Shown: positions 44,540 through 53,141, counted from the first letter of the stretch. The stretch: DNA of 64,000 bases from a virus (IMGVR_UViG_3300037104_000592:18377-82376), one strand, 5' to 3'. A program made the numbers and translations. The notes: generated by a model not told the origin, from the letters alone.

Positions 44540-44937
44540 TGCATATAGATGAACTTATTTTTGATGATTTATGTAAAGAACGTGGATTTAAACAATTTAG
44601 AAATGGACATCCTGATAGATATGTTGCATTAATAAAAAATAAATTTATTTATATAGCTAGAGTCGAAATTAAAAGTAAAAATGGAACTTTATCAAAATCT
44701 CAAAAAAGAATGGAAAAATTCTCTATTTTTGATTTCATACCATTCTTTAAGGTTAATAGCAATCAATTTAATAAATTTTTAAACCCAATAATTTTTAAAA
44801 AAGAAGCTTTTAAAACAAAATGGAAAAAGAGTATGGAATTTTTTCCATTTGATGAACCCACTATATATGATAGATTGTCTGTTATTTCAAAACAATTAAA
44901 AAAATTATCCAAAGTTATAGAAAAGAGTATAAAATGA
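44539..44937 (+). CDS. candidate PD-(D/E)xK / VRR-type small nuclease
   Basis: ATG 44539 overlaps the upstream stop (TAATG). 132 aa. GHPDRYVALIKNKFIYIARV followed by EIKSKNGTLSKSQKRMEKF fits the PD...ExK nuclease core (Asp, then E-x-K) with a Q-helix, as in VRR-NUC and Holliday-junction-type nucleases. It may act on phage DNA structures. The core is short and the rest unmatched, so this remains a candidate. Confidence 0.5.
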   Translation: MHIDELIFDDLCKERGFKQFRNGHPDRYVALIKNKFIYIARVEIKSKNGTLSKSQKRMEKFSIFDFIPFFKVNSNQFNKFLNPIIFKKEAFKTKWKKSMEFFPFDEPTIYDRLSVISKQLKKLSKVIEKSIK

Positions 44938-45308
44938 ATAAAGAAAATACACAAAGATTAACAGAAAATTTTCCTAAACTATATGGAGAAAACTTTCGAT
45001 TTTCATGTATGGATGGGTGGTTTAATCTTATATATGATTTGTCAGAAGAAATAACTAAATTGGATCCTGAATGTCAAGCAGCTCAAGTTAAAGAAAAATT
45101 TGGCGGATTAAGATTTTACATAGGTGCAAGACCAAAAGAAATATGGAACTTAATTGCTAAATATGAAAATGAATCTTGGAAAATTTGTGAGAGTTGTGGA
45201 TCATCTGAAAATGTAAAAAGAACCAGTGGTGGGTGGGTTCATAGTTTTTGTAATAATTGTACAGAAGAGTATTATAAAGAAAGGAAAAAAGATATAAATG
45301 ACAAGTGA
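44934..45308 (+). CDS. conserved phage protein with zinc site, 124 aa
   Basis: The stretch VKEKFGGLRFYIGA and the Cys pairs WKICESCGSS...FCNNCTEE match a conserved phage hypothetical family that I recognise by its KEKFGGLRFY core. It overlaps both neighbours. Function unknown; zinc binding is likely. Confidence 0.72.
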   Translation: MNKENTQRLTENFPKLYGENFRFSCMDGWFNLIYDLSEEITKLDPECQAAQVKEKFGGLRFYIGARPKEIWNLIAKYENESWKICESCGSSENVKRTSGGWVHSFCNNCTEEYYKERKKDINDK

Positions 45309-46152
45309 ACTTCCAGATATACAGCACTCTGAAATTCCGAAATATAAAATATATATAAATCAAGTTGGTGTTGATCATGTTAAAGTTCCATTTTTATTAG
45401 ATAGTTTGTATGGGGGAACTCATAGTCTTATAGCTGATGTTGAAATGTCTGCTGATTTAAGAGAAGATATTAAAGGAATATCTATGTCTAAACTTTTAAG
45501 AACTTTAATTAAATATTTAGATAAACCTTTAAAACATGAAATAATTCAACAAATTTTAGAAGAGTTTAAAACAGCTGTTGAAACTGATTCAGAACATAGT
45601 GTTATTAAATTTGAGTTTGAATTACCAATTAATAAAAAAGCGCCAAAATCAAATATGGTTTTTCCTCAATTTTATAAATGTGGATTTTCTGGAAAATTAG
45701 ATCATACTGAGTTTAGATTCTTTTCTAAAGTTAGGGTTCAATATCAATCCTATTGTCCATGTTCAGCATCTTTATGTAATCATTTATATGAAAATGGAGT
45801 TAATGGGTTTCCTCATGCGCAAAGAAGTTTCTGTGATTTATTAGTTGAAGTGAAACCTGAAAATGTTATCTGGTTAGAAACATTAATTGAATTAGTCGAA
45901 AATGCAGTTTCAAATAGAGTTTATCCTCTACTTCGAAGAATGGATGAACAAATAGTTGCTAAAATTGCTGCTGAAAATCCTCAATTTGTTGAAGATAGTA
46001 TTAGAAGAATTTGTAATGCTTTAAATCAAGAAGAGTTTATTTATGATTATATTTTGAAATGTAGTCATGAAGAATCAATACATACTTCAAATGCAATAGC
46101 AACTGCTTGGAAAGGAGTTCCTGCCGGATTTCGTGGGACATATTATTTATGA
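45298..46152 (+). CDS. folE2: GTP cyclohydrolase IB (FolE2 family)
   Basis: A complete 284-aa member. The family landmarks are VGVDHVKVPFLLDS, THSLIADVEMSADLREDIKG then SMSKLLRTL, YCPCSASLCNH (the LCPCS metal/active-site Cys) and FPHAQRSFCDLLVEV (AHNQRS-like). It would convert GTP to dihydroneopterin triphosphate, the substrate of QueD at 19856, the start of the 7-deazaguanine (queuosine/preQ0) route used by some phages to modify DNA. Folate use is the alternative. It overlaps the gene before it by 11 bases and the gene after by 4. Confidence 0.85.
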   Translation: MTSELPDIQHSEIPKYKIYINQVGVDHVKVPFLLDSLYGGTHSLIADVEMSADLREDIKGISMSKLLRTLIKYLDKPLKHEIIQQILEEFKTAVETDSEHSVIKFEFELPINKKAPKSNMVFPQFYKCGFSGKLDHTEFRFFSKVRVQYQSYCPCSASLCNHLYENGVNGFPHAQRSFCDLLVEVKPENVIWLETLIELVENAVSNRVYPLLRRMDEQIVAKIAAENPQFVEDSIRRICNALNQEEFIYDYILKCSHEESIHTSNAIATAWKGVPAGFRGTYYL

Positions 46153-46409
46153 AAAAATCACTATTAGAAGATTTAAGTTATTCTTTAAAACCAATTTCTG
46201 AAGCAGACTATGTTTTTGGTATTGAAAATAATAAAATAATAACTTTAAAATCAAGAACCGGAAGTACTTATCCAAATAATAAAAATCATAGTATTAAAGA
46301 AATATATGATATAATTAAAAAAATAGTTACAGATTTTAAATCAATTGATACATCACAATCTAAAAAACTAAAAAAAAGAACTGTCTTATTTTTACAATTA
46401 GAAGAATAA
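46149..46409 (+). CDS. hypothetical protein, 86 aa
   Basis: ATG 46149 overlaps the FolE2 stop (ATGA). Charged sequence with a basic C-terminal half (SKKLKKRTVLFLQLEE). No family recognised. Confidence 0.6.
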   Translation: MKKSLLEDLSYSLKPISEADYVFGIENNKIITLKSRTGSTYPNNKNHSIKEIYDIIKKIVTDFKSIDTSQSKKLKKRTVLFLQLEE

Positions 46410-46431
46410 ATAAAATTATTGGGGGAGTATA

Positions 46432-46950
46432 ATGTATAAAAAACTTAAAAATTTAATAGATAAATGTTGTTGTTTCAAAAAAACTTCTCATAAATTTTCT
46501 GAGATCAAATCATTGGAAGAATGGGAAAAAATAGAAAAAGAGTGGAAACAAAATCATCCTATTCTTTACATTTTAAGAGAAACTTATTATTGGTGTTATA
46601 GACTATGGAATCATAAAATAGCTATGATACCAAAAGAAATAAAATGGTTTTGTCAAAGAGGAAGAAGAGGATATTCAGATTGTGATGTTTGGAGTTTTGA
46701 TTGGTATTTAGCTGAAGTTATTTCAAAAGGGTGTAAACAATTAGCTAAAGAAAAACATGGATATCCTTATGGTTTAACTGAAGAAGAATGGGATGTAATT
46801 ATAAATAAAATATCTGATGGATTTGAAGAGTATATGAAAATTATAGATCATGAAGAAGAATATGATAAAATTACTCAAGAAGATTTCGATAAAAAAATGG
46901 ATGAACTTTTTGGATTATTAAGAAAATATTTTGTAAACTTATGGGATTAA
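46432..46950 (+). CDS. conserved phage protein, 172 aa
   Basis: The core RRGYSDCDVWSFDWYLAEVI, with YPYGLTEEEWDVIINKIS then FEEYMKII, belongs to a widespread phage family of unknown function. The gene at 60757 is a distant relative with the same order of motifs (RGFDSSELWSFFNTITDFIL; W...ILDKMI..FE; LFVNWYFALW). Starts with GGGGGAG before ATG 46432. Confidence 0.7.
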   Translation: MYKKLKNLIDKCCCFKKTSHKFSEIKSLEEWEKIEKEWKQNHPILYILRETYYWCYRLWNHKIAMIPKEIKWFCQRGRRGYSDCDVWSFDWYLAEVISKGCKQLAKEKHGYPYGLTEEEWDVIINKISDGFEEYMKIIDHEEEYDKITQEDFDKKMDELFGLLRKYFVNLWD

Positions 46951-46954
46951 AATT

Positions 46955-48106
46955 ATGATTGAAAAAGCAATGGAGTTATTAGACGTTAAGAAAGACGAAT
47001 TAAATAAATTTTCAGAGATTGATTCATTTAACAATAATCATTTATTAGAAGGTTTTATATGTAGAAAATCAGATCATAGATATGGAGCGCTTATAATTTT
47101 TAAAGTTAATGATGAAGAAACTGAGCAAATTATTTGGGCAACCCCAAAGCTTCATTATCCTTTTGATAAATCAGGAAAATATAATTGGCCCAATGTTTTA
47201 CAGCAAGAATTTTGGGAAAAATTAGATGGAACAAATATCTTGTCTTATTGGTATGTATATAAAGGTTGTAATTATGTGTCATACAAAACAAGACTGACAG
47301 CAATTGTAAAAGATTCAGGATTTTCTAATTTTAAATCAATGTGGTCTGAATATATGAAAAATAATGATTGGGTATATAAATGTATAACAGAAAATATAGG
47401 ATGGAATTTATCATTTGAATTATTCGGAAGTAGAAACCCTATTACAATAAAATATGATGTTCCATTAGAAGTAAATTTACTTTTTGGAATCAGACAAAAA
47501 GATCATATAATACGACCTCCAAGTGATTTATATCTTCCAAAAAATACTAAAACTCCTAGAACATATACTTTAACTGATGGTGGAGATAGTTTAACAGAAA
47601 TGTATAACTATTTCAGAACTTTCGCATCTGAAAAAAATAAAGATGATCTTTTAACAGAAGGTATGGTAATGTATGCTCATGTTGGAGAACCATCTTGGAG
47701 GATGTTCAAATGTAAACCTGAGGAAATTGAAAGAATACATTGGACGGCATCTGGAGTGATTTCAAGACATTCTTTATTTACAACTGGAATGAATGTATTT
47801 GAAAGTTATGATGATCCAATTCTTGATAATTTCTTAGAGTTATTAAAAGAAGAATACCCTCAAAAATTATTAACAAAAAATACATTTAAAATTGAAAAAG
47901 TTTGGCATGAGGTTTGTGCAAGAATAGAGTTTACTCAAGTTGTAAATTCAGTTTGGAAAAAAGCTATTGATAAAGGATTTGATGTTACAAAAGATAAAGT
48001 TGAAACAATGAGATTTGTATCACAATATTTTCCTAAAAATGTTATGAATAAAGTTGGTGGTATTATTTTAAAACAAGCTGGATTATTAAAGGAGAGAAAG
48101 AAATAA
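46955..48106 (+). CDS. RNA ligase (nucleotidyltransferase superfamily)
   Basis: 383 aa. Motif I EKLDGTNI supplies the AMP-acceptor Lys (K89); motif III WNLSFELFGSRN; motif IV LLTEGMVMYAH; motif V WRMFKCKP. These fit an ATP-dependent RNA ligase of the T4 Rnl2/DraRnl type. It would seal nicked RNA, for example tRNA cut by host anticodon nucleases, a known phage repair role; no anticodon-nuclease gene is seen nearby. The C-terminal ~120 residues are helical, as in Rnl enzymes. Confidence 0.82.
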   Translation: MIEKAMELLDVKKDELNKFSEIDSFNNNHLLEGFICRKSDHRYGALIIFKVNDEETEQIIWATPKLHYPFDKSGKYNWPNVLQQEFWEKLDGTNILSYWYVYKGCNYVSYKTRLTAIVKDSGFSNFKSMWSEYMKNNDWVYKCITENIGWNLSFELFGSRNPITIKYDVPLEVNLLFGIRQKDHIIRPPSDLYLPKNTKTPRTYTLTDGGDSLTEMYNYFRTFASEKNKDDLLTEGMVMYAHVGEPSWRMFKCKPEEIERIHWTASGVISRHSLFTTGMNVFESYDDPILDNFLELLKEEYPQKLLTKNTFKIEKVWHEVCARIEFTQVVNSVWKKAIDKGFDVTKDKVETMRFVSQYFPKNVMNKVGGIILKQAGLLKERKK

Positions 48107-48274
48107 ATGAAAGATGATTTAAAAGAAGTTTTAGATGAAATGAAAAAAGATCAAGAGAAACATCTTTTAAGAGAACCAGGATATTATTCTAATTCCCTAA
48201 TTACAAAAAGAAATAGTGGAATAAAACATCAATTTGAAGATTCTATTGGTGGGTGCTCAGCAAATTATAAATAA
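48107..48274 (+). CDS. hypothetical protein, 55 aa
   Basis: ATG at 48107 one base after the RNA ligase stop, with AGGAGAG 11 bases upstream. Charged helix (MKDDLKEVLDEMKKDQEKHL) then a Gly/Ser-rich end. No family recognised. Confidence 0.58.
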   Translation: MKDDLKEVLDEMKKDQEKHLLREPGYYSNSLITKRNSGIKHQFEDSIGGCSANYK

Positions 48275-48303
48275 AATAAAAATTTATAGGGAGAGAATGT
48301 AAA

Positions 48304-48570
48304 ATGGGATCTGTTAGAAAAACATATACAACTGAAGATGAAATAGATTATATAAATAATATATCTAGTAGAAAAGATAAAAACGGAGATATAATAATGC
48401 ATAAACTTTATAAACTTATGCGTTATAAAAAATCATTATTCAGAAGGTTTTATTGGGGAGATATTGATAAAACAAAAACTTTAGAACATTTAGAAAATTT
48501 AATAGATAAAGAATTTGAAATATTACCTGAAATTAAACTTGTAACAAATAATAAAAAGAAAGGAGTTTAA
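48304..48570 (+). CDS. hypothetical protein, 88 aa
   Basis: ATG 48304, GGGAGAG upstream. Begins MGSVRKTYTTEDEIDYINNI; basic helical middle (RYKKSLFRRFYWGD). The N-terminal part is of a type seen in small phage proteins. Function unknown. Confidence 0.62.
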   Translation: MGSVRKTYTTEDEIDYINNISSRKDKNGDIIMHKLYKLMRYKKSLFRRFYWGDIDKTKTLEHLENLIDKEFEILPEIKLVTNNKKKGV

Positions 48571-48571
48571 A

Positions 48572-48853
48572 ATGGCATCGGTAAATGAAGTTTTATCTTT
48601 ATTGAAAGTTATTAGAGAACGATTAAATGAATTAAAAGGGTTAAGAAATCAAGTATCTGTAAAAGATAAGTGGATGCGAGATGATTCTAAAGTAACAGAA
48701 CCACAATATTCTGTTCAATTAGTTGATAAGAAGATAGTCATGCTTCAAAATTTCATATTTCTTGCAGATTCTAAAATTAAGTCAATAAATGCAAAAACAG
48801 AAGTAGAAGGTTTAGAAGTTAATGTAAGCGACCTCTTAAGTCCTCTTGAATAA
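48572..48853 (+). CDS. hypothetical coiled-coil protein, 93 aa
   Basis: All-helical sequence LLKVIRERLNELKGLRNQVS with heptad-like spacing, likely a coiled-coil dimer. ATG 48572 with AAAGGAG upstream. Ends nine bases before a structured RNA. Unknown. Confidence 0.62.
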   Translation: MASVNEVLSLLKVIRERLNELKGLRNQVSVKDKWMRDDSKVTEPQYSVQLVDKKIVMLQNFIFLADSKIKSINAKTEVEGLEVNVSDLLSPLE

Positions 48854-48861
48854 AGGGGAAT

Positions 48862-49025
48862 TAAGCGACATTCAGAAAAAACTACAACTCTTGTTCCCGA
48901 AAGGGACATCCCTTCGTGTTACCCTACACTTTTAAAAAACAATATTGTTGTTAATTTATTATGGGGTTAAAGCGAATATATTGTTGAAACTTGTTGTAAT
49001 CTGTAATTTTTTCTGACGTCGCTTA
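48862..49025 (+). ncRNA. structured RNA, 164 nt
   Basis: Outer stem TAAGCGAC (48862-48869) with GTCGCTTA (49018-49025); next TCAGAAAAAA (48872-48881) with TTTTTTCTGA (49007-49016); then TACAAC (48883-48888) with GTTGTA (48993-48998). Inside are two overlapping hairpins that cannot form together: GTTCCC-GAAA-GGGAC (48893-48907, GNRA loop) and AAGGG-ACAT-CCCTT (48901-48914), plus GTGT-TACCCT-ACAC (48916-48929) and an AACAATATTGTT palindrome (48939-48950). No coding frame of useful length. Unrelated in sequence to the RNA at 35402. Confidence 0.78.
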
Positions 49026-49041
49026 CATTTTCAAAAATATT

Positions 49042-49335
49042 ATGGAAAAAATGATAAAAGTAGGTGATAAAGTTTGGACTTTTGATCCATGGGATTATAA
49101 AGTTTTAATTAGAGATATAGAAACTATACATAATAATATTGTATTTTTTAAATATGATTCTATTGAATTTTTTCCTGAATCATCTAATTATTCAGATGTA
49201 TATTTTACAAAAGAAGAAGCAACAAAAGGATTAATAAAACATATAGAAAATGAAATTAAAAAATATAGAATAAATATAAAATATTTTAAAAATTACATTA
49301 AAGAATTAAAAGAAGGAGATTTTAAAAATGGCTAA
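49042..49335 (+). CDS. hypothetical protein, 97 aa
   Basis: Starts at ATG 49042, right after the structured RNA; no strong ribosome site is visible for it, and a second ATG is at 49051. Begins with a small beta-barrel-like KVGDKVWTFDPWDYKVLI and ends with a long charged helix. It may be controlled by the structured RNA upstream. Overlaps the VWA gene by eight bases. Confidence 0.6.
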   Translation: MEKMIKVGDKVWTFDPWDYKVLIRDIETIHNNIVFFKYDSIEFFPESSNYSDVYFTKEEATKGLIKHIENEIKKYRINIKYFKNYIKELKEGDFKNG

Positions 49336-51094
49336 AAAGAAGAAGGTAGCAGAAACACTTAAGACTATTCTTGATAATCCAGTTATGGAAGTTATTAGGG
49401 ATAGGGCACAAGACATTGATGCAGTATTTGAAGAAGTTAATAGTTGGTGGGGTTATGACCTACTAAAAAGAAAACCAGGTCCCGCTTGTGTTGATGAAAA
49501 TTTTGTAGGAACTGATTTAGATCTCGCTTGTTTTCTATATGAACTATCAAGAAGAAATGCAGTTATTAACATTCCATCATACAAAAGTATGAGAGCAACT
49601 AAATTAAAAGAAGGTCAAGGAGTTATCTCTAAAGATAATAGGCATGGGTGTGTTCTTGGTCTTGCCGCTAATAAAGATGTGTTTTCATTCTCATTAAGAA
49701 TTAAAGATATGAATGTAATTTCAACTGATAAAGTTGGAGATTATAGAAATTTTTCAATCACAGATTTAGATGGGGATTGGTATCCTGGTTGGAGCAACCT
49801 TGAATTTATCCCAACAGCTAAAGAAAATAAATTTATTTTTGAAAATAAATTAGCAGTAGATAATAATATTTATTTTAAGAATTTTGTCCACCCCAATCGC
49901 TGGAGTTCTCTATTCGGCCAGTTTTATTTTATGACCAAAGCTTTAATAAATAGATTAAAAGAAGAATGTCAATATTATAATAAAGAAATTAAAAGCATGT
50001 TAGATGAAGGAATTAAATATCCCACAAAAGATGCTCCTATGGATTGGCCTGAATCTGAAAAAATACCTGGAAAGAAAGTTAAAGTAAAATCTTTTGAAGT
50101 TGAACTTGATGTTCCTGATAATGATTCTAAATATCCTACTTATAAACACAATGTTAAAAATTTAGTTGAACTTACAAATAAGAGAAAATATTTTACATAT
50201 AAAGTTATTCCAGATTTTAATTTTGCAGTTAGAACTGTTGAATATTCTTATTATAAATTTGGAAATGATAGAATTCCAGGTTGGATTTCAAATACACCTT
50301 GGGAAAATAATTATGTGGTTCCTGGTAAGAGAACTAAATGGGATAGAATGGTTCTATTTCAAGATAAAGTTGGAGAAGTAGGAATTTCTATTAAGAAAAG
50401 AATTTATGAAACAACTCAAGAAGTTGCATTGGGATATGATCATAGAAAAGGAAAACTTAAGAATTATGTAGCTATTATTCTTGATGAATCTGGATCTATG
50501 AATTCAATTAGAGAAGAAACTATTGGAGCATTTAATCAACAGGTTGAAACAATTAAAGCAAATGCTCATGATATGGAAACTTCAGTAAGTTTAGTGACAT
50601 TCAATACTTTTGTTGATAAACCTAAAATTTGGAATCAGTCTGAAATGTCACTTAAACCAATTACTTTAAAGGATTATGTTCCAAGAGGAATGACAGCATT
50701 GTATGATGCTGTTGGTGAAACGATTGATAAATTAAATAAGGTTGAAGATATTAATGAACCAGACACATCTTTTCTATTGGTTATTCTTTCAGATGGTGAA
50801 GAAAATGCATCTAAAAATTATAATTATAAAACTATTGCAGAAAAAATATCTGGAGTTCAAAATACAAAAAAATGGACTATTACCTTTATTGGAGCAAATC
50901 AAGATATGCAACAGTTAAGTAAACAGTTACATATTCCTGTTGGAAATGTTACTGCTTTTGCAGCAACCAGTAGAGGAGTTAAAGATGCAGGATTTACAGT
51001 AACTATGGGATTAAATAATTATTATAAGTCAAGAAGAGATGGAGAAACTATGATGAGCAGCTTCTATGTTGATGATAGTAAGAAAAAGGATTAA
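49328..51094 (+). CDS. VWA-domain protein, 588 aa
   Basis: The C-terminal half is a von Willebrand A domain: VAIILDESGSMNSIREET near residue 381 gives the DxSGS metal site, and later PRGMTALYDAVGE and LLVILSDGEENAS supply the rest. The N-terminal ~380 residues have no recognised domain and contain many Trp and Lys. Such proteins often bind AAA+ ATPases or surface partners. It is separate from the MoxR/VWA pair at 7271-9849. AGGAGAT precedes ATG 49328. Confidence 0.78.
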   Translation: MAKKKKVAETLKTILDNPVMEVIRDRAQDIDAVFEEVNSWWGYDLLKRKPGPACVDENFVGTDLDLACFLYELSRRNAVINIPSYKSMRATKLKEGQGVISKDNRHGCVLGLAANKDVFSFSLRIKDMNVISTDKVGDYRNFSITDLDGDWYPGWSNLEFIPTAKENKFIFENKLAVDNNIYFKNFVHPNRWSSLFGQFYFMTKALINRLKEECQYYNKEIKSMLDEGIKYPTKDAPMDWPESEKIPGKKVKVKSFEVELDVPDNDSKYPTYKHNVKNLVELTNKRKYFTYKVIPDFNFAVRTVEYSYYKFGNDRIPGWISNTPWENNYVVPGKRTKWDRMVLFQDKVGEVGISIKKRIYETTQEVALGYDHRKGKLKNYVAIILDESGSMNSIREETIGAFNQQVETIKANAHDMETSVSLVTFNTFVDKPKIWNQSEMSLKPITLKDYVPRGMTALYDAVGETIDKLNKVEDINEPDTSFLLVILSDGEENASKNYNYKTIAEKISGVQNTKKWTITFIGANQDMQQLSKQLHIPVGNVTAFAATSRGVKDAGFTVTMGLNNYYKSRRDGETMMSSFYVDDSKKKD

Positions 51095-51095
51095 T

Positions 51096-51308
51096 ATGAA
51101 AATCGAAAAATTGTTGTATATTACTCCTGAGAGCGATGTTGAAGATTCTCTTCTTATAGGTTTAGGATTATGTTGGATTCCTAAACGAACAGGATTTCCT
51201 ACCTATACTTGTTCATTAAGTGAAAAAAATGAAATATTAAATAGGTTAGATGAAATTGAAAAATTAATAGATGAGGAGAAAAAAAGTAGTGGAAGTTCTA
51301 AACATTAA
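51096..51308 (+). CDS. hypothetical protein, 70 aa
   Basis: ATG 51096 one base after the VWA stop, AAAGGATT upstream. Contains ESDVEDSLLIGLGLCWIPKR; ends with a charged Lys/Ser tail. Overlaps the next gene. No family recognised. Confidence 0.58.
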   Translation: MKIEKLLYITPESDVEDSLLIGLGLCWIPKRTGFPTYTCSLSEKNEILNRLDEIEKLIDEEKKSSGSSKH

Positions 51309-51633
51309 AAACAGTAAGAAATATACACCAGTTGGAACATCTTTAATGGGATATTTAAGAGCAGATATAAATGATATAATTAAAGTTTTAGGTGAACCAG
51401 ATAGTGAACCATCTGGAGACTCTAAAGTTGATTGGGAATGGATTTATAAATTAGACAATGAAGTTGTTACAATTTATAATTATAAAGATGGTCCGTCTTA
51501 TTTAAAAAATCCAAATATAACAATTGATAAAATAGAAGATTGGCACATTGGGGGAAACTCTCGTAGAGCAGTAGATTTAGTAAGAGATCTATTTGAAGAG
51601 AATAATATTAAAAGTGTGGTTTATGCAAACTGA
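51289..51633 (+). CDS. hypothetical protein, 114 aa
   Basis: GTG 51289 is favoured as the start because GAGGAG lies 10 bases upstream; an in-frame ATG at 51271 has no ribosome site. The product has DINDIIKVLGEPDSEPSGDS and VDWEWIYKLDNEVVTIYNYK, a compact alpha/beta protein seen in phages as 'hypothetical'. Overlaps the following start by 11 bases. Confidence 0.6.
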   Translation: MEVLNIKNSKKYTPVGTSLMGYLRADINDIIKVLGEPDSEPSGDSKVDWEWIYKLDNEVVTIYNYKDGPSYLKNPNITIDKIEDWHIGGNSRRAVDLVRDLFEENNIKSVVYAN

Positions 51634-51970
51634 AGAACTTATTGAATTATATTTAAAAGAGAGAGATTATCAAACTTTAGTGTTTGGTAATTATTCAAAA
51701 AATCCAGCTTTAAATTTTGGAACATTTATCATATTTCTTGACCAATATTTGGAAAAAATTAAGAAAGCATATGTTGATAAATGGGATAGAAATCTACCAG
51801 ATTGGATGATAACTTCAAAAGAATTTATTCAACAAAAATCAGCTCCAGTTGAAGCGTATGAACATTTAATAAAATTAATGGCTTTGGCTGGAGCAGCTCT
51901 TGAAATTTATACAGATATTAATGTAGAAAATTGGAGAGCAGAGGGGATAAATAAAAAATGGGAAGATTAG
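51623..51970 (+). CDS. conserved phage protein, 115 aa
   Basis: ATG 51623; the preceding gene ends 11 bases inside. Helical, with NPALNFGTFIIFLDQYLEKI and VEAYEHLIKLMALAGAALEI, of a kind common in phages. A link to MazG-type enzymes is possible from the helix pattern but no metal motif is seen. Function unknown. Confidence 0.6.
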   Translation: MQTEELIELYLKERDYQTLVFGNYSKNPALNFGTFIIFLDQYLEKIKKAYVDKWDRNLPDWMITSKEFIQQKSAPVEAYEHLIKLMALAGAALEIYTDINVENWRAEGINKKWED

Positions 51971-52200
51971 AAGAGTTAATACCTGAAATGGGAAAGACAT
52001 TTTTTATAGGAGATACTGAATATAAAGTATGTTTTATTAATAACGAAAAATGCAGATTTTCTGCAGATCCCAATTCAGAAGCAAAAAGCATACCTCAGAT
52101 GGGAAATAAATTTATGATTGAAAGTAATTCATATAAAGTTACTTATGTTCATGAAACAAAAAAAAGAATAACCGCTATACCATTATCAGTAGGTTATTAA
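51958..52200 (+). CDS. small tandem-repeat protein, 80 aa
   Basis: Two similar halves: MGKTFFIGDTEYKVCFINNE-KCRFSADP at residues 11-38 and MGNKFMIESNSYKVTYVHET-KKRITAIP at 48-75. The repeat (G-x2-F-x-I-x3-x-Y-K-V) looks like a small beta-barrel unit duplicated in tandem, as found in phage proteins of unknown function. ATG 51958 overlaps the previous stop region. Confidence 0.65.
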   Translation: MGRLEELIPEMGKTFFIGDTEYKVCFINNEKCRFSADPNSEAKSIPQMGNKFMIESNSYKVTYVHETKKRITAIPLSVGY

Positions 52201-52203
52201 AAA

Positions 52204-53001
52204 ATGAAAAAGGAGATTAAAAAAACAATGCAAGAAAATTTAGCAGAAATGTTGAGTTCATACAAGAAAGATGATGAAACAGAAGAAAATAATAAAGCAG
52301 GTGAAAATATGGTAGATCCCACAGAAAGTAAAGTAGAAGCAGCAGTAGTGAAAGAAGAAACTCCAGTTCTTAATCCAGTAAATATTATTTCATTTACCGA
52401 ATGGGTTGAAAAAAATAATTCTTCTCTCGGTTCAACAAGTGATATTACTAGAGTTAAAATTTCAGTATCTGATGTTGATTCCGCAACTTCAATTGGATTT
52501 AAAGCTCCTAATCTAAAAGGAGATAAAGATGAAGCTGGAAAAATTAAAAAAGAATTATACTTCATTAAAGAAGTAAGCAATTTTAGTGCTCTTGATCTTC
52601 CTATGTTTCATCTTAAACTTTATAAGGGAGATCTATTCAGAATTATTCATCAATATAATGAAAGAATTTTCATTAAAGAATATTCAATTAAAACAGGTTC
52701 AGTTCTTGTATTTTGTACTCCTATTGATAATCATTTGATTCCTTATTTAAAAACCAGGGTTAAGAAAGGTGATAAAGTTATTTCAGCAATTGAACCAGAT
52801 ATTAAAAAAATTACTGAAAAAATGAATGGAACAGGTGATGTTGAAGGACTTCAATTAATGTATAAGCAGTCTATTAAATATAAGGATAAGCTAACCTCTA
52901 TGAAAGAAATCGCAGATTGGATTTTGAAAAGATATGAGGAAGCAATTGATGTTAATCATCAAATTCAAATTGATGGAGTTCTTATTTCTCAGGTAAGTTA
53001 A
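52204..53001 (+). CDS. hypothetical protein, 265 aa
   Basis: A charged, low-complexity N-terminal ~55 residues (KDDETEENNKAGENMVDPTE), then a folded part with VNIISFTEWVEKNNSSL, LYFIKEVSNFSALDLPMFHL and KYKDKLTSMKEIADWILKRY. No family recognised. The disordered head is typical of proteins that bind through it. Its stop TAA (52999-53001) sits at the edge of the next structured RNA. Confidence 0.65.
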   Translation: MKKEIKKTMQENLAEMLSSYKKDDETEENNKAGENMVDPTESKVEAAVVKEETPVLNPVNIISFTEWVEKNNSSLGSTSDITRVKISVSDVDSATSIGFKAPNLKGDKDEAGKIKKELYFIKEVSNFSALDLPMFHLKLYKGDLFRIIHQYNERIFIKEYSIKTGSVLVFCTPIDNHLIPYLKTRVKKGDKVISAIEPDIKKITEKMNGTGDVEGLQLMYKQSIKYKDKLTSMKEIADWILKRYEEAIDVNHQIQIDGVLISQVS

Positions 53002-53126
53002 AAGATCCGACTTAAGTGTCGGAAGGCTCATACTAGTTAGAGTCTCTGATAGGTATCTGTCGGTCAAATGGTTTGTTCGACCTAACGTCATATTGACTTT
53101 AAAAATAACTTATCAGATGGTCTTTT
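53000..53126 (+). ncRNA. structured RNA with possible pseudoknot, 127 nt
   Basis: Hairpin TCCGAC-TTAAGT-GTCGGA (53006-53023). TTAGAGTC (53037-53044) can pair with GACTTTAA (53095-53102), and CTGATAGGT (53046-53054) with ACTTATCAG (53108-53116), one G-T pair in each; those two helices would cross, that is, form a pseudoknot. AAAAGA/TCTTTT (53000-53005 with 53121-53126) closes the whole. A smaller GGTC...GACC hairpin lies near 53061-53082. No coding frame. It sits between two plus-strand genes 140 bases apart. Confidence 0.65.
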
Positions 53127-53141
53127 TTAAGGATTAAGAAA

